A program made the translations under genes and the position numbers. A DNA stretch of 13,505 nucleotides from Paracoccaceae bacterium (GTDB lineage Bacteria > Pseudomonadota > Alphaproteobacteria > Rhodobacterales > Rhodobacteraceae), in contig JABSSB010000159.1 in NCBI GenBank assembly GCA_013214715.1, positions 1-13,505 on the forward strand. The letters are read 5' to 3'. The notes under the pieces were generated by a model, which ran no database searches, was not told the DNA's origin, and saw nothing but the letters and a program-made list of their open reading frames with translations. Positions within the stretch are counted from its first letter, which is position 1. Each line of letters begins with the position of its first letter. Of this stretch, positions 7,372 to 13,505 are shown one piece after another.

Positions 7372-8436
7372 TCAGTCTTCGGGCAGGACCTGGCTGTCTG
7401 CCGGCACGGTGAGGCCGTCGCGCGCCTTGTCCCTGATCTGCTGTTTCAGCGCCTCACCATCGCTATCCAGTTCATCTTGCGTGGCCCGTTGCCCCAGCCG
7501 ATAGAGAGCAAAGCCCGGGCTGACGAACTGGTTCTGAGCCAGCTCCGACACGGTGCCCGAGAGCGGCGCGCAGATCTCAGCCTGGCTGCTGGTGATCGGG
7601 TCCAGAACCGCGCCGTTCCGCTGATCGATCTCGACCCATGCGCTCCGCGCAACGTCGGATATGAAAATCCCGCTGGCCGGGGCGCGGACCCAGCGCGATT
7701 TGAAAAAGGCCGGGCGCGCGGGCTGTGCCTTGATCACGCCTGGGATCATACCGACATGCTGCATCGCGCCGATGTTCGAGATCACCGCCGCTTCGACCTG
7801 AGCCATATCGACGGTCAGGGCTGCGCCAGCCTCGAACATGACAGCGGGCACGCCTTCGGCCACGGCGGCCCCATGCAGGCTGCCCTTGGGCGCCACGCTT
7901 TGCAAAACGCTGAGCCCATAGAACCCTTCGTCCAACGCGGCCAGCTCGGGCACGGTCAGATCGGCACAGATCTGCGGCAGGTTTTCGCGGTAGAACGAGC
8001 CTATGTGCAGATCAGCCAGCGCATCGCAGTGGCGGATGATGTCGCGCATCAACGCATCGGCAATCCGCGCCGGATAGGCGCCATCGGGATCACCGGGAAA
8101 GGACCGGCTCAGATCGCGCCGGTCGCCAATATAGCGATCATGCCGCACAAAGCCTTCCAAATTGACGATGGGCAGGCTGACTAACGTCCTGCTGAGCGGT
8201 TCGGGATCACGCCGGTGGGCCACACGGCATGCGATTTCGATACCGTTGAGCTCACCCCCATGCAGCGCAGCCCTGAGACAGAAAACCGGCCCTTCTGTGC
8301 TGCCATCGGGCACACCCACCGGTGCCGCGCTTTGACACCCACCAAAAGACTGCGGCGACAACCACCCAAGCTGGGCTCGGCTGGAGGGCGGAACGCTTTG
8401 GCCCAGCAAATCGCAATCCCCTTTCGGAACCGCCAT
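7372..8436 (-). CDS. Succinylglutamate desuccinylase/aspartoacylase family protein (M14-like zinc hydrolase)
   Basis: A 354-residue cytoplasmic zinc-dependent deacylase-like protein. Zinc motif HGGE (His59, Glu62) is followed by the family block from about 92 to 114 (NLEGF, then DLSRSFPG). The third zinc ligand is His144 in ADLHIGS, and a catalytic-type Glu202 sits in MFEAGAA. The C-terminal part (about 248-315, with RAPASGIF and CAPLSGTVSE) resembles the barrel-sandwich domain of this family. AstE and aspartoacylase cleave N-acyl amino acids, but many homologues have unknown substrates and the context here gives no clue. The ATG at 8434-8436 is the only in-frame ATG near the expected N-terminus, though no ribosome-binding site is evident. 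The gene seems to be transcribed alone. Confidence 0.88.
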   Translation of the reverse strand: MAVPKGDCDLLGQSVPPSSRAQLGWLSPQSFGGCQSAAPVGVPDGSTEGPVFCLRAALHGGELNGIEIACRVAHRRDPEPLSRTLVSLPIVNLEGFVRHDRYIGDRRDLSRSFPGDPDGAYPARIADALMRDIIRHCDALADLHIGSFYRENLPQICADLTVPELAALDEGFYGLSVLQSVAPKGSLHGAAVAEGVPAVMFEAGAALTVDMAQVEAAVISNIGAMQHVGMIPGVIKAQPARPAFFKSRWVRAPASGIFISDVARSAWVEIDQRNGAVLDPITSSQAEICAPLSGTVSELAQNQFVSPGFALYRLGQRATQDELDSDGEALKQQIRDKARDGLTVPADSQVLPED

Positions 8437-8489
8437 TGTGGTTTGCGCAAATGCGGCGCAGGCGGCCTGGCGGCCGCGGTCTCCGACGG

Positions 8490-8537
8490 GGGTATTTGCA
8501 AAGCAAAGAAAGGCATTTCTTCTCTTTGAAAATACCC
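8490..8537. repeat. Extended imperfect palindrome, bidirectional terminator-like
   Basis: Outer arms GGGTATTT-G-CAAAG (8490-8503) and CTTTG-A-AAATACCC (8524-8537) pair with one mismatch. Inside them AAGAAA (8506-8511) and TTTCTT (8516-8521) pair around the loop GGCA. The AT-rich arms stand out against the GC-rich surroundings. From memory, similar AAATACCC/GGGTATTT palindromes are widespread between Rhodobacteraceae genes, so this may be a dispersed repeat that also ends the dnaE2 transcript. Confidence 0.6.
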
Positions 8538-8548
8538 TGCGGGGTGAA

Positions 8549-8566
8549 TTGGCCCGCCCGGGCCAA
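8549..8566. repeat. Palindrome TTGGCCCG-CC-CGGGCCAA
   Basis: A perfect 8-base inverted repeat with a 2-base centre, one of several consecutive palindromes between the M14-family gene and dnaE2. Function unknown. Confidence 0.55.
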
Positions 8567-8568
8567 GA

Positions 8569-8585
8569 GGGGGCGCACAGCCCCC
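8569..8585. repeat. Hairpin GGGGGC-GCACA-GCCCCC
   Basis: A perfect 6-base GC stem with a 5-base loop, directly following the preceding palindrome. No T-run, so probably not an intrinsic terminator by itself. Confidence 0.5.
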
Positions 8586-8592
8586 TATACCG

Positions 8593-8618
8593 CCTGTCGG
8601 GCCGGACGGCCTGACAGG
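8593..8618. repeat. Twelve-base inverted repeat CCTGTC-G-GGCCG / CGGCC-T-GACAGG
   Basis: The arms at 8593-8604 and 8607-8618 pair around a 2-base centre with one G/T position, which is a wobble pair in plus-strand RNA. It belongs to the palindrome cluster downstream of dnaE2. Confidence 0.55.
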
Positions 8619-8628
8619 CTGATCCTGT

Positions 8629-8649
8629 AACCGCGCGCTACGCGCGGTT
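8629..8649 (-). terminator. Perfect stem-loop immediately after dnaE2
   Basis: AACCGCGCG (8629-8637) and CGCGCGGTT (8641-8649) form a perfect 9-base stem with a 3-base loop, 5 bases past the dnaE2 stop codon. There is no T-run, so factor-independent termination is uncertain; protecting the mRNA 3' end is an alternative. Confidence 0.5.
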
Positions 8650-8654
8650 GCCGC

Positions 8655-11558
8655 TTAGGCTGTCAAATGCGGACGAAGCAGCGCCATGGGGTGTGCGCGA
8701 AGGCTCAGACGGGTGGCAACGTAATCTTCGACCACCTGTTCACCCAGCGTCATGGCCGGCAGATGGGCTGCGGGTTCGTCAAAGGCTTCGCCGTCCAGAT
8801 CTCCGGCAAACAAGGGCAATGGCTTGGGCGCGGTGATCGCCTTGGCCGCCCAAAGCGCCTCGCGCCGGGTCAGGCCAAGATCCGCAAAGGCATCAGCTTC
8901 GGCCAGCCGCTCCAGCACCGCAGGCGGCAGGCCCGCGCGGCGCCACAGATCGCCTACCTCGGTATAGCCATTGCCGCGCGCGGCCGTCAGCCAGCTGGCA
9001 TCTTCCTCGGCCAGGCCCTTGATCTGGCGAAACCCCAGCCGCAGCGCCAGTCCACCACGCCCGTCAGGCTCCATCACATTGTCCCAGAAGCTTGCATTCA
9101 CACAGATCGGGCGCACGGTGACGCCATGTTCACGCGCGTCGCGCACGATCTGGGCAGGGGCATAAAAGCCCATCGGTTGGGAATTCAGAAGCGCACAGGC
9201 AAAGATGCCGGGATGGTGGCATTTGATCCAGGCCGAGGCATAGACCAGCAGCGCAAAACTCGCTGCGTGGCTTTCGGGAAAGCCATAGGAGCCAAAACCT
9301 TCGATCTGGGAGAAGCACCGTTCGGCAAACTCCTGATCATAGCCATTGCGCGCCATGCCGCGCAGAAACAGTGCGCGAAACTCGCTGACATTGCCGTGTT
9401 TCTTGAAGGTCGCGAGCGAACGGCGCAGCCGGTCGGCCTGATCCGGCGTGAAGCCCGCACCTACGATGGCGATCTGCATCGCCTGCTCCTGAAACAGCGG
9501 CACACCCAGCGTCTTGCCCAGCACCTCTCCCAGTGCGTCGGACGGAAACGAAACCGGCTCCTCCCCATTGCGGCGACGGATATAGGGATGGACCATATCG
9601 CCCTGAATTGGGCCGGGGCGGATGATCGCGACCTCGATCACCAGATCGTAGAAATTGCGTGGGCGCATGCGTGGCAGAAAGTTCATCTGTGCCCGGCTTT
9701 CAACCTGAAAGACGCCGATACTGTCCGCCCGGCAGAGCATGTCATAGACCGCCGGATCTTCCGGCGGCAGGGTGGCGAGCGTGTGATCCACCTGATGATG
9801 CTGTGCGATGAGGTCAAAGGCTTTGCGGATGCAGGTCAGCATGCCAAGGCTCAGCACATCGACCTTGAGGATGCCCAGACTGTCGATATCGTCCTTGTCC
9901 CAGCAAATCACCGTGCGGTCGTCCATCGCGGCGTTTTCGATCGGCACGAGTTCGTCGAGCCGCCCTTCGGTCACGATGAACCCGCCCACATGCTGGCTGA
10001 GATGGCGGGGAAAGCCGTTGATCTCATAGACCAGCGCCAGCGTCTGCTGCAGACGGCGGTCTGTCGGGTCGAGGCCAATTTCCGCCATGCGCTCATCCTC
10101 CAGCCCTTTGGTAGAGAAGAAGCCCCAAAGCTGCGAGGACAGCGCCGAGATCGTGTCCTCGGTCAGCCCCATCGCGCGGCCCACCTCGCGTATCGCGCGT
10201 TTGCCACGGTAGTGAATGACCGTGGCACAGAGTCCGGCCCGCTCACGCCCATAGCGGGCATAGATATGCTGGATCACCTCTTCGCGGCGTTCATGTTCGA
10301 AATCCACGTCGATATCGGGCGGCTCATCGCGGGCCTCGGACACGAAACGTTCAAAGACCATCGTGCCGATCTCAGGCGAGACGGAGGTGATGCCGAGGCA
10401 ATAGCAGACCACCGAATTGGCCGCAGAGCCGCGCCCCTGACAGAGGATGTCGCGGGAGCGGGCGAAAGCCACGATATCGCGCACGGTGAGGAAATAGGGT
10501 TCGTATTTCAGCTTGCCGATCAGACGCAGTTCATGGGCGAGCATATCGCGCACCTTTTGCGGCGCGCCAGAGGGATAGCGCCAGTCGAGCCCTTCCTGCG
10601 CCAGCCGCGCCAGACGGTCGGAGGGGGTTTCGCCCTCGGCGATCTCGGACGGGTATTCATAGCGCAGCGCATCGAGCGAGAAGCCAAGCCGCGTGGCCAG
10701 CGACCCGGCATTGTCCACGGCCTCTTCAAAGCCCCGGAACAGGTGGCGCATTTCGGGCTCGGAGCGCAGGCGGGCTTCGCTATTGGCCTGTGCGGCGCGG
10801 CCCAGATCATCGACGCGGCGGCCGAGCCGGATCGCCGTCATGCAATCAGCCAGACGGCGGCGGCGGGCGCGGTGCATGCGCGGGGCGGCCGAGGCCAGCG
10901 TGGGCAGGCCCATCTGCGCGGCCTGCCGGGTCAGCGCGGCAAAGCGGTCCGGATCGGCCCCGTCATAGAGCGGATGCATCAGCAGATGCATCCGACCGGC
11001 AAAGCGGCGCGTCAACCCGCGCGCCTGTGGCCCCCATCCGCCCGCGCCGCCGGGCTGGCCTTGCGCCTGTGGCAGAGGGTCAGAGGGCCAGAGCAGAAGC
11101 TCCAACCCGTCAGCATGCTGCATGAGATCATCGAGCCGCAGATGACACGCGCCCTTTTCGGCCCTAAGCCGCCCGACCGACAGCAGACGGCACAGGCTGG
11201 CCCAGCCGATACGGTCGCGCGGCAGGGCCGTGATGGGCGGGGCATCTTCAAACAGCAACCGCGCGCCGGGGATCAGCCGCGGGACATGGCGGATCGGATA
11301 ACTGGGCGGAGGCGGCAAATGGTCGGGGCATGGCGGGCCGATGGGGGCATGGGTGGCGTCCCAGTCCAGCCGCTCCTGCACCTGACGCTTGATCTCGCGC
11401 GCTCGGGTATGGGCGCGCACGATACCCGCCACCGAATTGTCATCTGCGATCACGATACCGGGCAGGCCCATGGTGCAGGCCAGCTCCATGAACTCCTCGG
11501 GGTGAGAGGCGCCCTGCAGGAAAGTGAAATTCGACATGATCGACAATTCGGCAAACAT
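8655..11558 (-). CDS. dnaE2: Error-prone DNA polymerase DnaE2, lacking the C-terminal OB-fold region
   Basis: A 967-residue C-family polymerase used in damage-induced mutagenic replication. Starting at the ATG at 11556-11558 gives MFAELSIMSNFTFLQGASHPEE, the usual DnaE2 N-terminus with a degenerate PHP domain; a GTG 18 bases upstream lies inside the predicted promoter. The catalytic aspartates are intact: about D415 and D417 in PDIDVDF, and about D567 in KVDVLSLGMLT. The GRGSAANS, fingers (FQEQAMQIA) and helix-hairpin-helix regions are also present. The protein stops at SLRAHPMALLRPHLTA, where family members normally continue for roughly 100-150 residues of OB-fold. No such sequence follows in any minus-strand frame; instead palindromes begin at once. 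DnaE2 usually works with ImuA and ImuB, and neither gene is adjacent. The catalytic core looks under selection, but activity of the truncated form is uncertain. Confidence 0.93.
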   Translation of the reverse strand: MFAELSIMSNFTFLQGASHPEEFMELACTMGLPGIVIADDNSVAGIVRAHTRAREIKRQVQERLDWDATHAPIGPPCPDHLPPPPSYPIRHVPRLIPGARLLFEDAPPITALPRDRIGWASLCRLLSVGRLRAEKGACHLRLDDLMQHADGLELLLWPSDPLPQAQGQPGGAGGWGPQARGLTRRFAGRMHLLMHPLYDGADPDRFAALTRQAAQMGLPTLASAAPRMHRARRRRLADCMTAIRLGRRVDDLGRAAQANSEARLRSEPEMRHLFRGFEEAVDNAGSLATRLGFSLDALRYEYPSEIAEGETPSDRLARLAQEGLDWRYPSGAPQKVRDMLAHELRLIGKLKYEPYFLTVRDIVAFARSRDILCQGRGSAANSVVCYCLGITSVSPEIGTMVFERFVSEARDEPPDIDVDFEHERREEVIQHIYARYGRERAGLCATVIHYRGKRAIREVGRAMGLTEDTISALSSQLWGFFSTKGLEDERMAEIGLDPTDRRLQQTLALVYEINGFPRHLSQHVGGFIVTEGRLDELVPIENAAMDDRTVICWDKDDIDSLGILKVDVLSLGMLTCIRKAFDLIAQHHQVDHTLATLPPEDPAVYDMLCRADSIGVFQVESRAQMNFLPRMRPRNFYDLVIEVAIIRPGPIQGDMVHPYIRRRNGEEPVSFPSDALGEVLGKTLGVPLFQEQAMQIAIVGAGFTPDQADRLRRSLATFKKHGNVSEFRALFLRGMARNGYDQEFAERCFSQIEGFGSYGFPESHAASFALLVYASAWIKCHHPGIFACALLNSQPMGFYAPAQIVRDAREHGVTVRPICVNASFWDNVMEPDGRGGLALRLGFRQIKGLAEEDASWLTAARGNGYTEVGDLWRRAGLPPAVLERLAEADAFADLGLTRREALWAAKAITAPKPLPLFAGDLDGEAFDEPAAHLPAMTLGEQVVEDYVATRLSLRAHPMALLRPHLTA

Positions 11559-11565
11559 GGGCACC

Positions 11566-11594
11566 AATATATTCACGTTTTGTTCTCATGTGGA
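11566..11594 (-). promoter_or_regulatory. Candidate dnaE2 promoter, possibly giving a leaderless mRNA
   Basis: On the minus strand TCCACA (complement of 11589-11594, 4 of 6 matches to TTGACA) is followed after exactly 17 bases by TATATT (complement of 11566-11571, 5 of 6 matches to TATAAT). Seven bases separate the -10 element from the ATG at 11558, so transcription would begin at or next to the start codon, leaving essentially no 5' leader. This also argues against the GTG at 11576 as the start. Confidence 0.5.
11571..11585. promoter_or_regulatory. LexA (SOS) box upstream of dnaE2
   Basis: ATTC-ACGTTTT-GTTC matches the alphaproteobacterial LexA operator GTTC-N7-GTTC at 7 of 8 defined bases with the correct 7-base spacing. 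It lies in the spacer of the candidate dnaE2 promoter, the expected place for a repressor. dnaE2 genes are LexA-controlled in many alphaproteobacteria. The site also lies about 108 bases upstream of the divergent DUF1203 gene, which it might or might not affect. Confidence 0.65.
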
Positions 11595-11692
11595 GTCCGA
11601 GACTGTCGCAGGGCGCAATGCGCAGGAACCGGGTCGCGCAAACGGGGGCGCCGGCCTAGCTGTGGGCCAGCGCAACAAAGCAAGAGGCCAGC

Positions 11693-12168
11693 ATGATCCG
11701 TTTCACCGCCTACACACAAAACAGGTCCGCGCCTTGCAATCCGGGGCCGCCGATGCGCATGGTCAACGCCCTGAGCACCATATCTCGGACGGGGGCGGCA
11801 ACCCCTGCCGTCATTGCCTGACAGAGGTGCCCAAGGGTGCCGGGATGCTGGTGCTGGCGCATCGGCCCTTTGACGGGCTGCATCCTTGCGCCGAAACCGG
11901 GCCCATCTTCTTATGTACAGAAGCCTGCGCGCGCTTCGACAGCGATGATGTGCCTGCGATCCTCACAACCTCCCCCGACTATCTGATCAAGGGCTATGGC
12001 ACGGATGACCGAATCCTCTATGGCACCGGGGCCGTGGTGGCCGCTGGTGATCTGACACGGCGGGCCAAAGAGTTGCTGGTAAGGCCGGAGATGGCTTACC
12101 TGCATGTCCGCTCGGCCCGGAACAATTGCTATCAGTGCCGGATCGACCGGACCACACCACGGGCGTAG
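11693..12168 (+). CDS. DUF1203 domain-containing protein with an apparent one-base frameshift near its start
   Basis: A protein of about 158 residues of unknown function. The ATG at 11693 has a good GAGG ribosome-binding site and begins MIRFTAYT, the usual family N-terminus. That frame meets a stop after about 43 codons. The rest of the family sequence (TKQVRALQSGAADAHGQRPE onward) lies in another frame, entered at about 11716, as if one base were missing within 11711-11716. The body is well conserved: SDGGGNPCRHCL, LVLAHRPF, ETGPIFLCTEACAR, TSPDYLIKGYG, YGTGAVV, then HVRSARNNCYQCRIDR. The two CxxC pairs could bind metal. The downstream frame is open back to 11524 and a GTG at 11662 could start it, but that would give a non-family N-terminus. 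So it is either a fresh mutation, a sequencing error, or a gene with an unusual start. It is divergent from dnaE2. Confidence 0.72.
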
Positions 12169-12186
12169 GGCGGGGTTCACCCCGCC
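12169..12186. terminator. Bidirectional terminator hairpin between convergent genes
   Basis: GGCGGGG-TTCA-CCCCGCC, a perfect 7-base stem with a tetraloop, begins directly after the TAG stop of the DUF1203 gene and lies 18 bases past the stop of the phosphatase-fold gene on the other strand. A nearly identical copy occurs at 13360-13377. Confidence 0.6.
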
Positions 12187-12204
12187 GCACCGTCCGGCCA
12201 GATA

Positions 12205-13248
12205 TCAATCGGCCGGATCATAGAGGAACCGCGCCGCCACCACGCCGTGATCCCCCGTGGCCTTGTCCCCATCTTCGATATGATCCTTCCAGATCACCAT
12301 CTCCTTGAACGACCACAGGCGATTGCGGGAATGATCATAGAACTGCTCGCTTACCAACGCATGATCGAGGATTTCCTTCACCGCGTTGAATTCATGCGTG
12401 TAATTCACATCCCGCATGGACCGGTATTCCTCCAGGCGTGACGCCGCATAGAGCCCCGCATCGCTGCGGCCACCCGTGCGGCTTTTGAAATGCGGGCGGT
12501 AGGACGGCTGCGCCGTCAGGATCGACAGCGTATTGCTGAGATGCCCGTCATTCAGATCCCCCAGCACCACCAGCGGCGTGTCGCTGGATTTGATGATATC
12601 GGTGATGATGACCCGCAGCGCCGCAGCCTCTGCCGTGCGGCGGATGGTGGAAATGGCGGCGCCCAGCGCTTGGGCGTTGGCGGCCACAGCATCCTGTTCC
12701 CGCTCTTCCTTGTCGAGCCGCGTGGTGAGTTTGGATTTCAGATGCGCGCACAGCACGCGGATCGTGGACAGATCGGGCCGGTCCTTGTGGCCGATCTCAA
12801 GCTCGATCACGCTGCGCGAGAATTTGTCGATGCTGACCTCGATCTCGTCATCTTCAGGATCGCGCACCGCGCCGCCCCGCTTCAACAGCCTGTAGCCGGG
12901 CGGAAAGGCCTTGTGGATGCGCTTTTTGCGGATTTCCCACGGATCGCGCACCGCGGCGGCCACGGCGATATCATACCAGCCCTGACCGGGATCCGAGATA
13001 TAGGCCAGATCATAGCGCCCCGACAGCCCGGCTGCGTCAAACGCATCGACCAGACATTGCTCGGACCAAAGCTCCTGAAAGGCGATGACATCACAGTCCA
13101 GCTTGCGCAGCATATCGGAGGTCCAGCCGATTTTCGCGTCATATTCGGGCTGCGAATAGGGGTTCGCATTATGCCGCCAGGATGTGTCGGGCAGTTGCAG
13201 ATTGTAGAGGTTGAACGTGCCGAAACTGATATCGCGCGGGTCACTCAT
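12205..13248 (-). CDS. Endonuclease/exonuclease/phosphatase (EEP) family protein
   Basis: A 347-residue metal-dependent phosphodiesterase-fold protein. The EEP motifs appear in order: GTFNLYNL (Asn about 13), AFQELW (metal-binding Glu about 59), CAHLKSK (His about 169), LGDLND (Asp about 231, Asn about 233), EILDHALVS and the terminal TGDHGVV (Asp about 333, His about 334). All key residues are present, so it is probably active. No signal peptide or membrane segment is seen, which suggests a cytoplasmic location. The family includes nucleases, phosphoinositide phosphatases and sphingomyelinases, and the substrate cannot be assigned. I chose the ATG at 13246-13248, preceded by GGAG about 9 bases upstream; an in-frame TTG 15 bases earlier overlaps that site. 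The gene converges with the DUF1203 gene and appears monocistronic. Confidence 0.88.
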   Translation of the reverse strand: MSDPRDISFGTFNLYNLQLPDTSWRHNANPYSQPEYDAKIGWTSDMLRKLDCDVIAFQELWSEQCLVDAFDAAGLSGRYDLAYISDPGQGWYDIAVAAAVRDPWEIRKKRIHKAFPPGYRLLKRGGAVRDPEDDEIEVSIDKFSRSVIELEIGHKDRPDLSTIRVLCAHLKSKLTTRLDKEEREQDAVAANAQALGAAISTIRRTAEAAALRVIITDIIKSSDTPLVVLGDLNDGHLSNTLSILTAQPSYRPHFKSRTGGRSDAGLYAASRLEEYRSMRDVNYTHEFNAVKEILDHALVSEQFYDHSRNRLWSFKEMVIWKDHIEDGDKATGDHGVVAARFLYDPAD

Positions 13249-13505
13249 CACAAGGGTCTCCAAACACCAAAGACAAGATCAACCATAAGGATATTCCGCC
13301 CAACGTCACCGGGGGAATTCCTCTGCATCGACCTGCGCTGTCGCGAGTCACCGTCGTAAGGCGGGGTTTACCCCGCCGACAGGTTCAGGATCACACCGGG
13401 CAATGGCAGTTGCGAGCCCAAAGCGTTAAATGTTGCGCCGTTCGCCAATGACCGCCATGGTCGAGATGTATCACCGCAGCGAGTTATACAACGAACGTGA
13501 ATTTC
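13249..13505. other. Non-coding right end of the window
   Basis: No credible gene is visible in these 257 bases. They contain the leader of the EEP gene, the hairpin at 13360-13377 and, further right, GCCCAAAGCGTT (13416-13427), which resembles repeat-like motifs flanking the RNA ligase gene. A plus-strand frame from the ATG at 13448 (MTAMVEMYHRSELYNEREF) runs off the edge, but it is too short to judge and has no clear ribosome-binding site. No firm promoter was found for the EEP gene. Confidence 0.4.
13360..13377. repeat. Second copy of the GGCGGGG hairpin
   Basis: GGCGGGG-TTTA-CCCCGCC has the same stem as the hairpin at 12169-12186 and differs by one base in the loop. The preceding bases are also alike (CGTAA here, CGTAG there). 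It lies 111 bases upstream of the EEP gene. It may be the terminator of a neighbouring gene or a dispersed palindromic repeat. Confidence 0.6.

Noticed and set aside
8181..8516. A short minus-strand frame starting MPFFALQIPPSE in the palindrome region, considered as a remnant of the missing DnaE2 C-terminus
   Set aside because: Its sequence shows nothing like an OB-fold, it begins inside the large palindrome and then runs out of frame through the M14-family gene.
8667..11696. A 1009-codon open frame on the plus strand opposite dnaE2
   Set aside because: It is the antisense shadow of a strongly conserved polymerase gene. Its translation is rich in Arg, His and Gln and has no recognisable domain, as expected from GC-rich codon bias on the opposite strand.
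12490..13359. A plus-strand frame ending in TAA just before the hairpin at 13360
   Set aside because: The position is like a stop followed by a terminator, but most of the frame is antisense to the EEP-fold gene and its translation shows no family features.
13448..13505. Possible start of a plus-strand gene (MTAMVEMYHRSELYNEREF)
   Set aside because: Only 19 codons before the edge, no clear ribosome-binding site, and it lies in a stretch that resembles intergenic repeat sequence elsewhere in the window. Not enough to call.
1..13505. CRISPR arrays, tRNA or rRNA genes, transposase genes, toxin-antitoxin pairs
   Set aside because: I saw no regularly spaced direct repeats, no tRNA-like cloverleaf sequence and no transposase, integrase or toxin motifs in any frame.

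Overview
The window looks like chromosomal DNA of a Rhodobacteraceae (Roseobacter-group) alphaproteobacterium. The grounds are the GC-rich coding sequence, the gpmI / EnvC-like / S41 protease gene order, a DUF1203 protein of the type common in that family, a DnaE2 polymerase preceded by an alphaproteobacterial-type LexA box (GTTC-N7-GTTC), and many short GC-rich palindromes between genes. Every recognisable gene but one is on the minus strand. The exception is the DUF1203 gene.

Layout by increasing coordinate. Positions 1-2020 hold a tightly coupled pair of secreted M16 (pitrilysin-type) proteins: an HxxEH-bearing member (731-2020) and a non-catalytic partner that runs off the left edge (1-729). 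Positions 2021-3275 are a small lower-GC islet with a single Rnl2-like RNA ligase gene (2342-2971), short repeat-like sequences on both sides, and a terminator at each end. Positions 3276-7260 are a three-gene operon read right to left: phosphoglycerate mutase gpmI, an EnvC-like murein hydrolase activator, and an S41 C-terminal processing protease. They are joined by a 4-base GTGA overlap and a 5-base gap. Positions 7372-8436 encode an M14-type succinylglutamate desuccinylase/aspartoacylase family protein. Positions 8437-8654 are a dense run of palindromes. Positions 8655-11558 encode the error-prone polymerase DnaE2, which ends without its usual C-terminal OB-fold region. Positions 11693-12168 (plus strand) encode a DUF1203 protein that appears to carry a one-base frameshift near its start. 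Positions 12205-13248 encode an endonuclease/exonuclease/phosphatase-fold protein. The last 257 bases are non-coding as far as I can tell.

Functionally, the EnvC-like protein and the S41 protease are envelope proteins for peptidoglycan remodelling and periplasmic proteolysis, co-transcribed with a glycolytic enzyme. This is a known alphaproteobacterial arrangement. DnaE2 has its own SOS-type promoter and no imuA/imuB beside it. No complete new multi-gene system is visible. The points most worth a second look are the truncated, SOS-boxed orphan DnaE2 next to a palindrome cluster, and the solitary RNA ligase islet.
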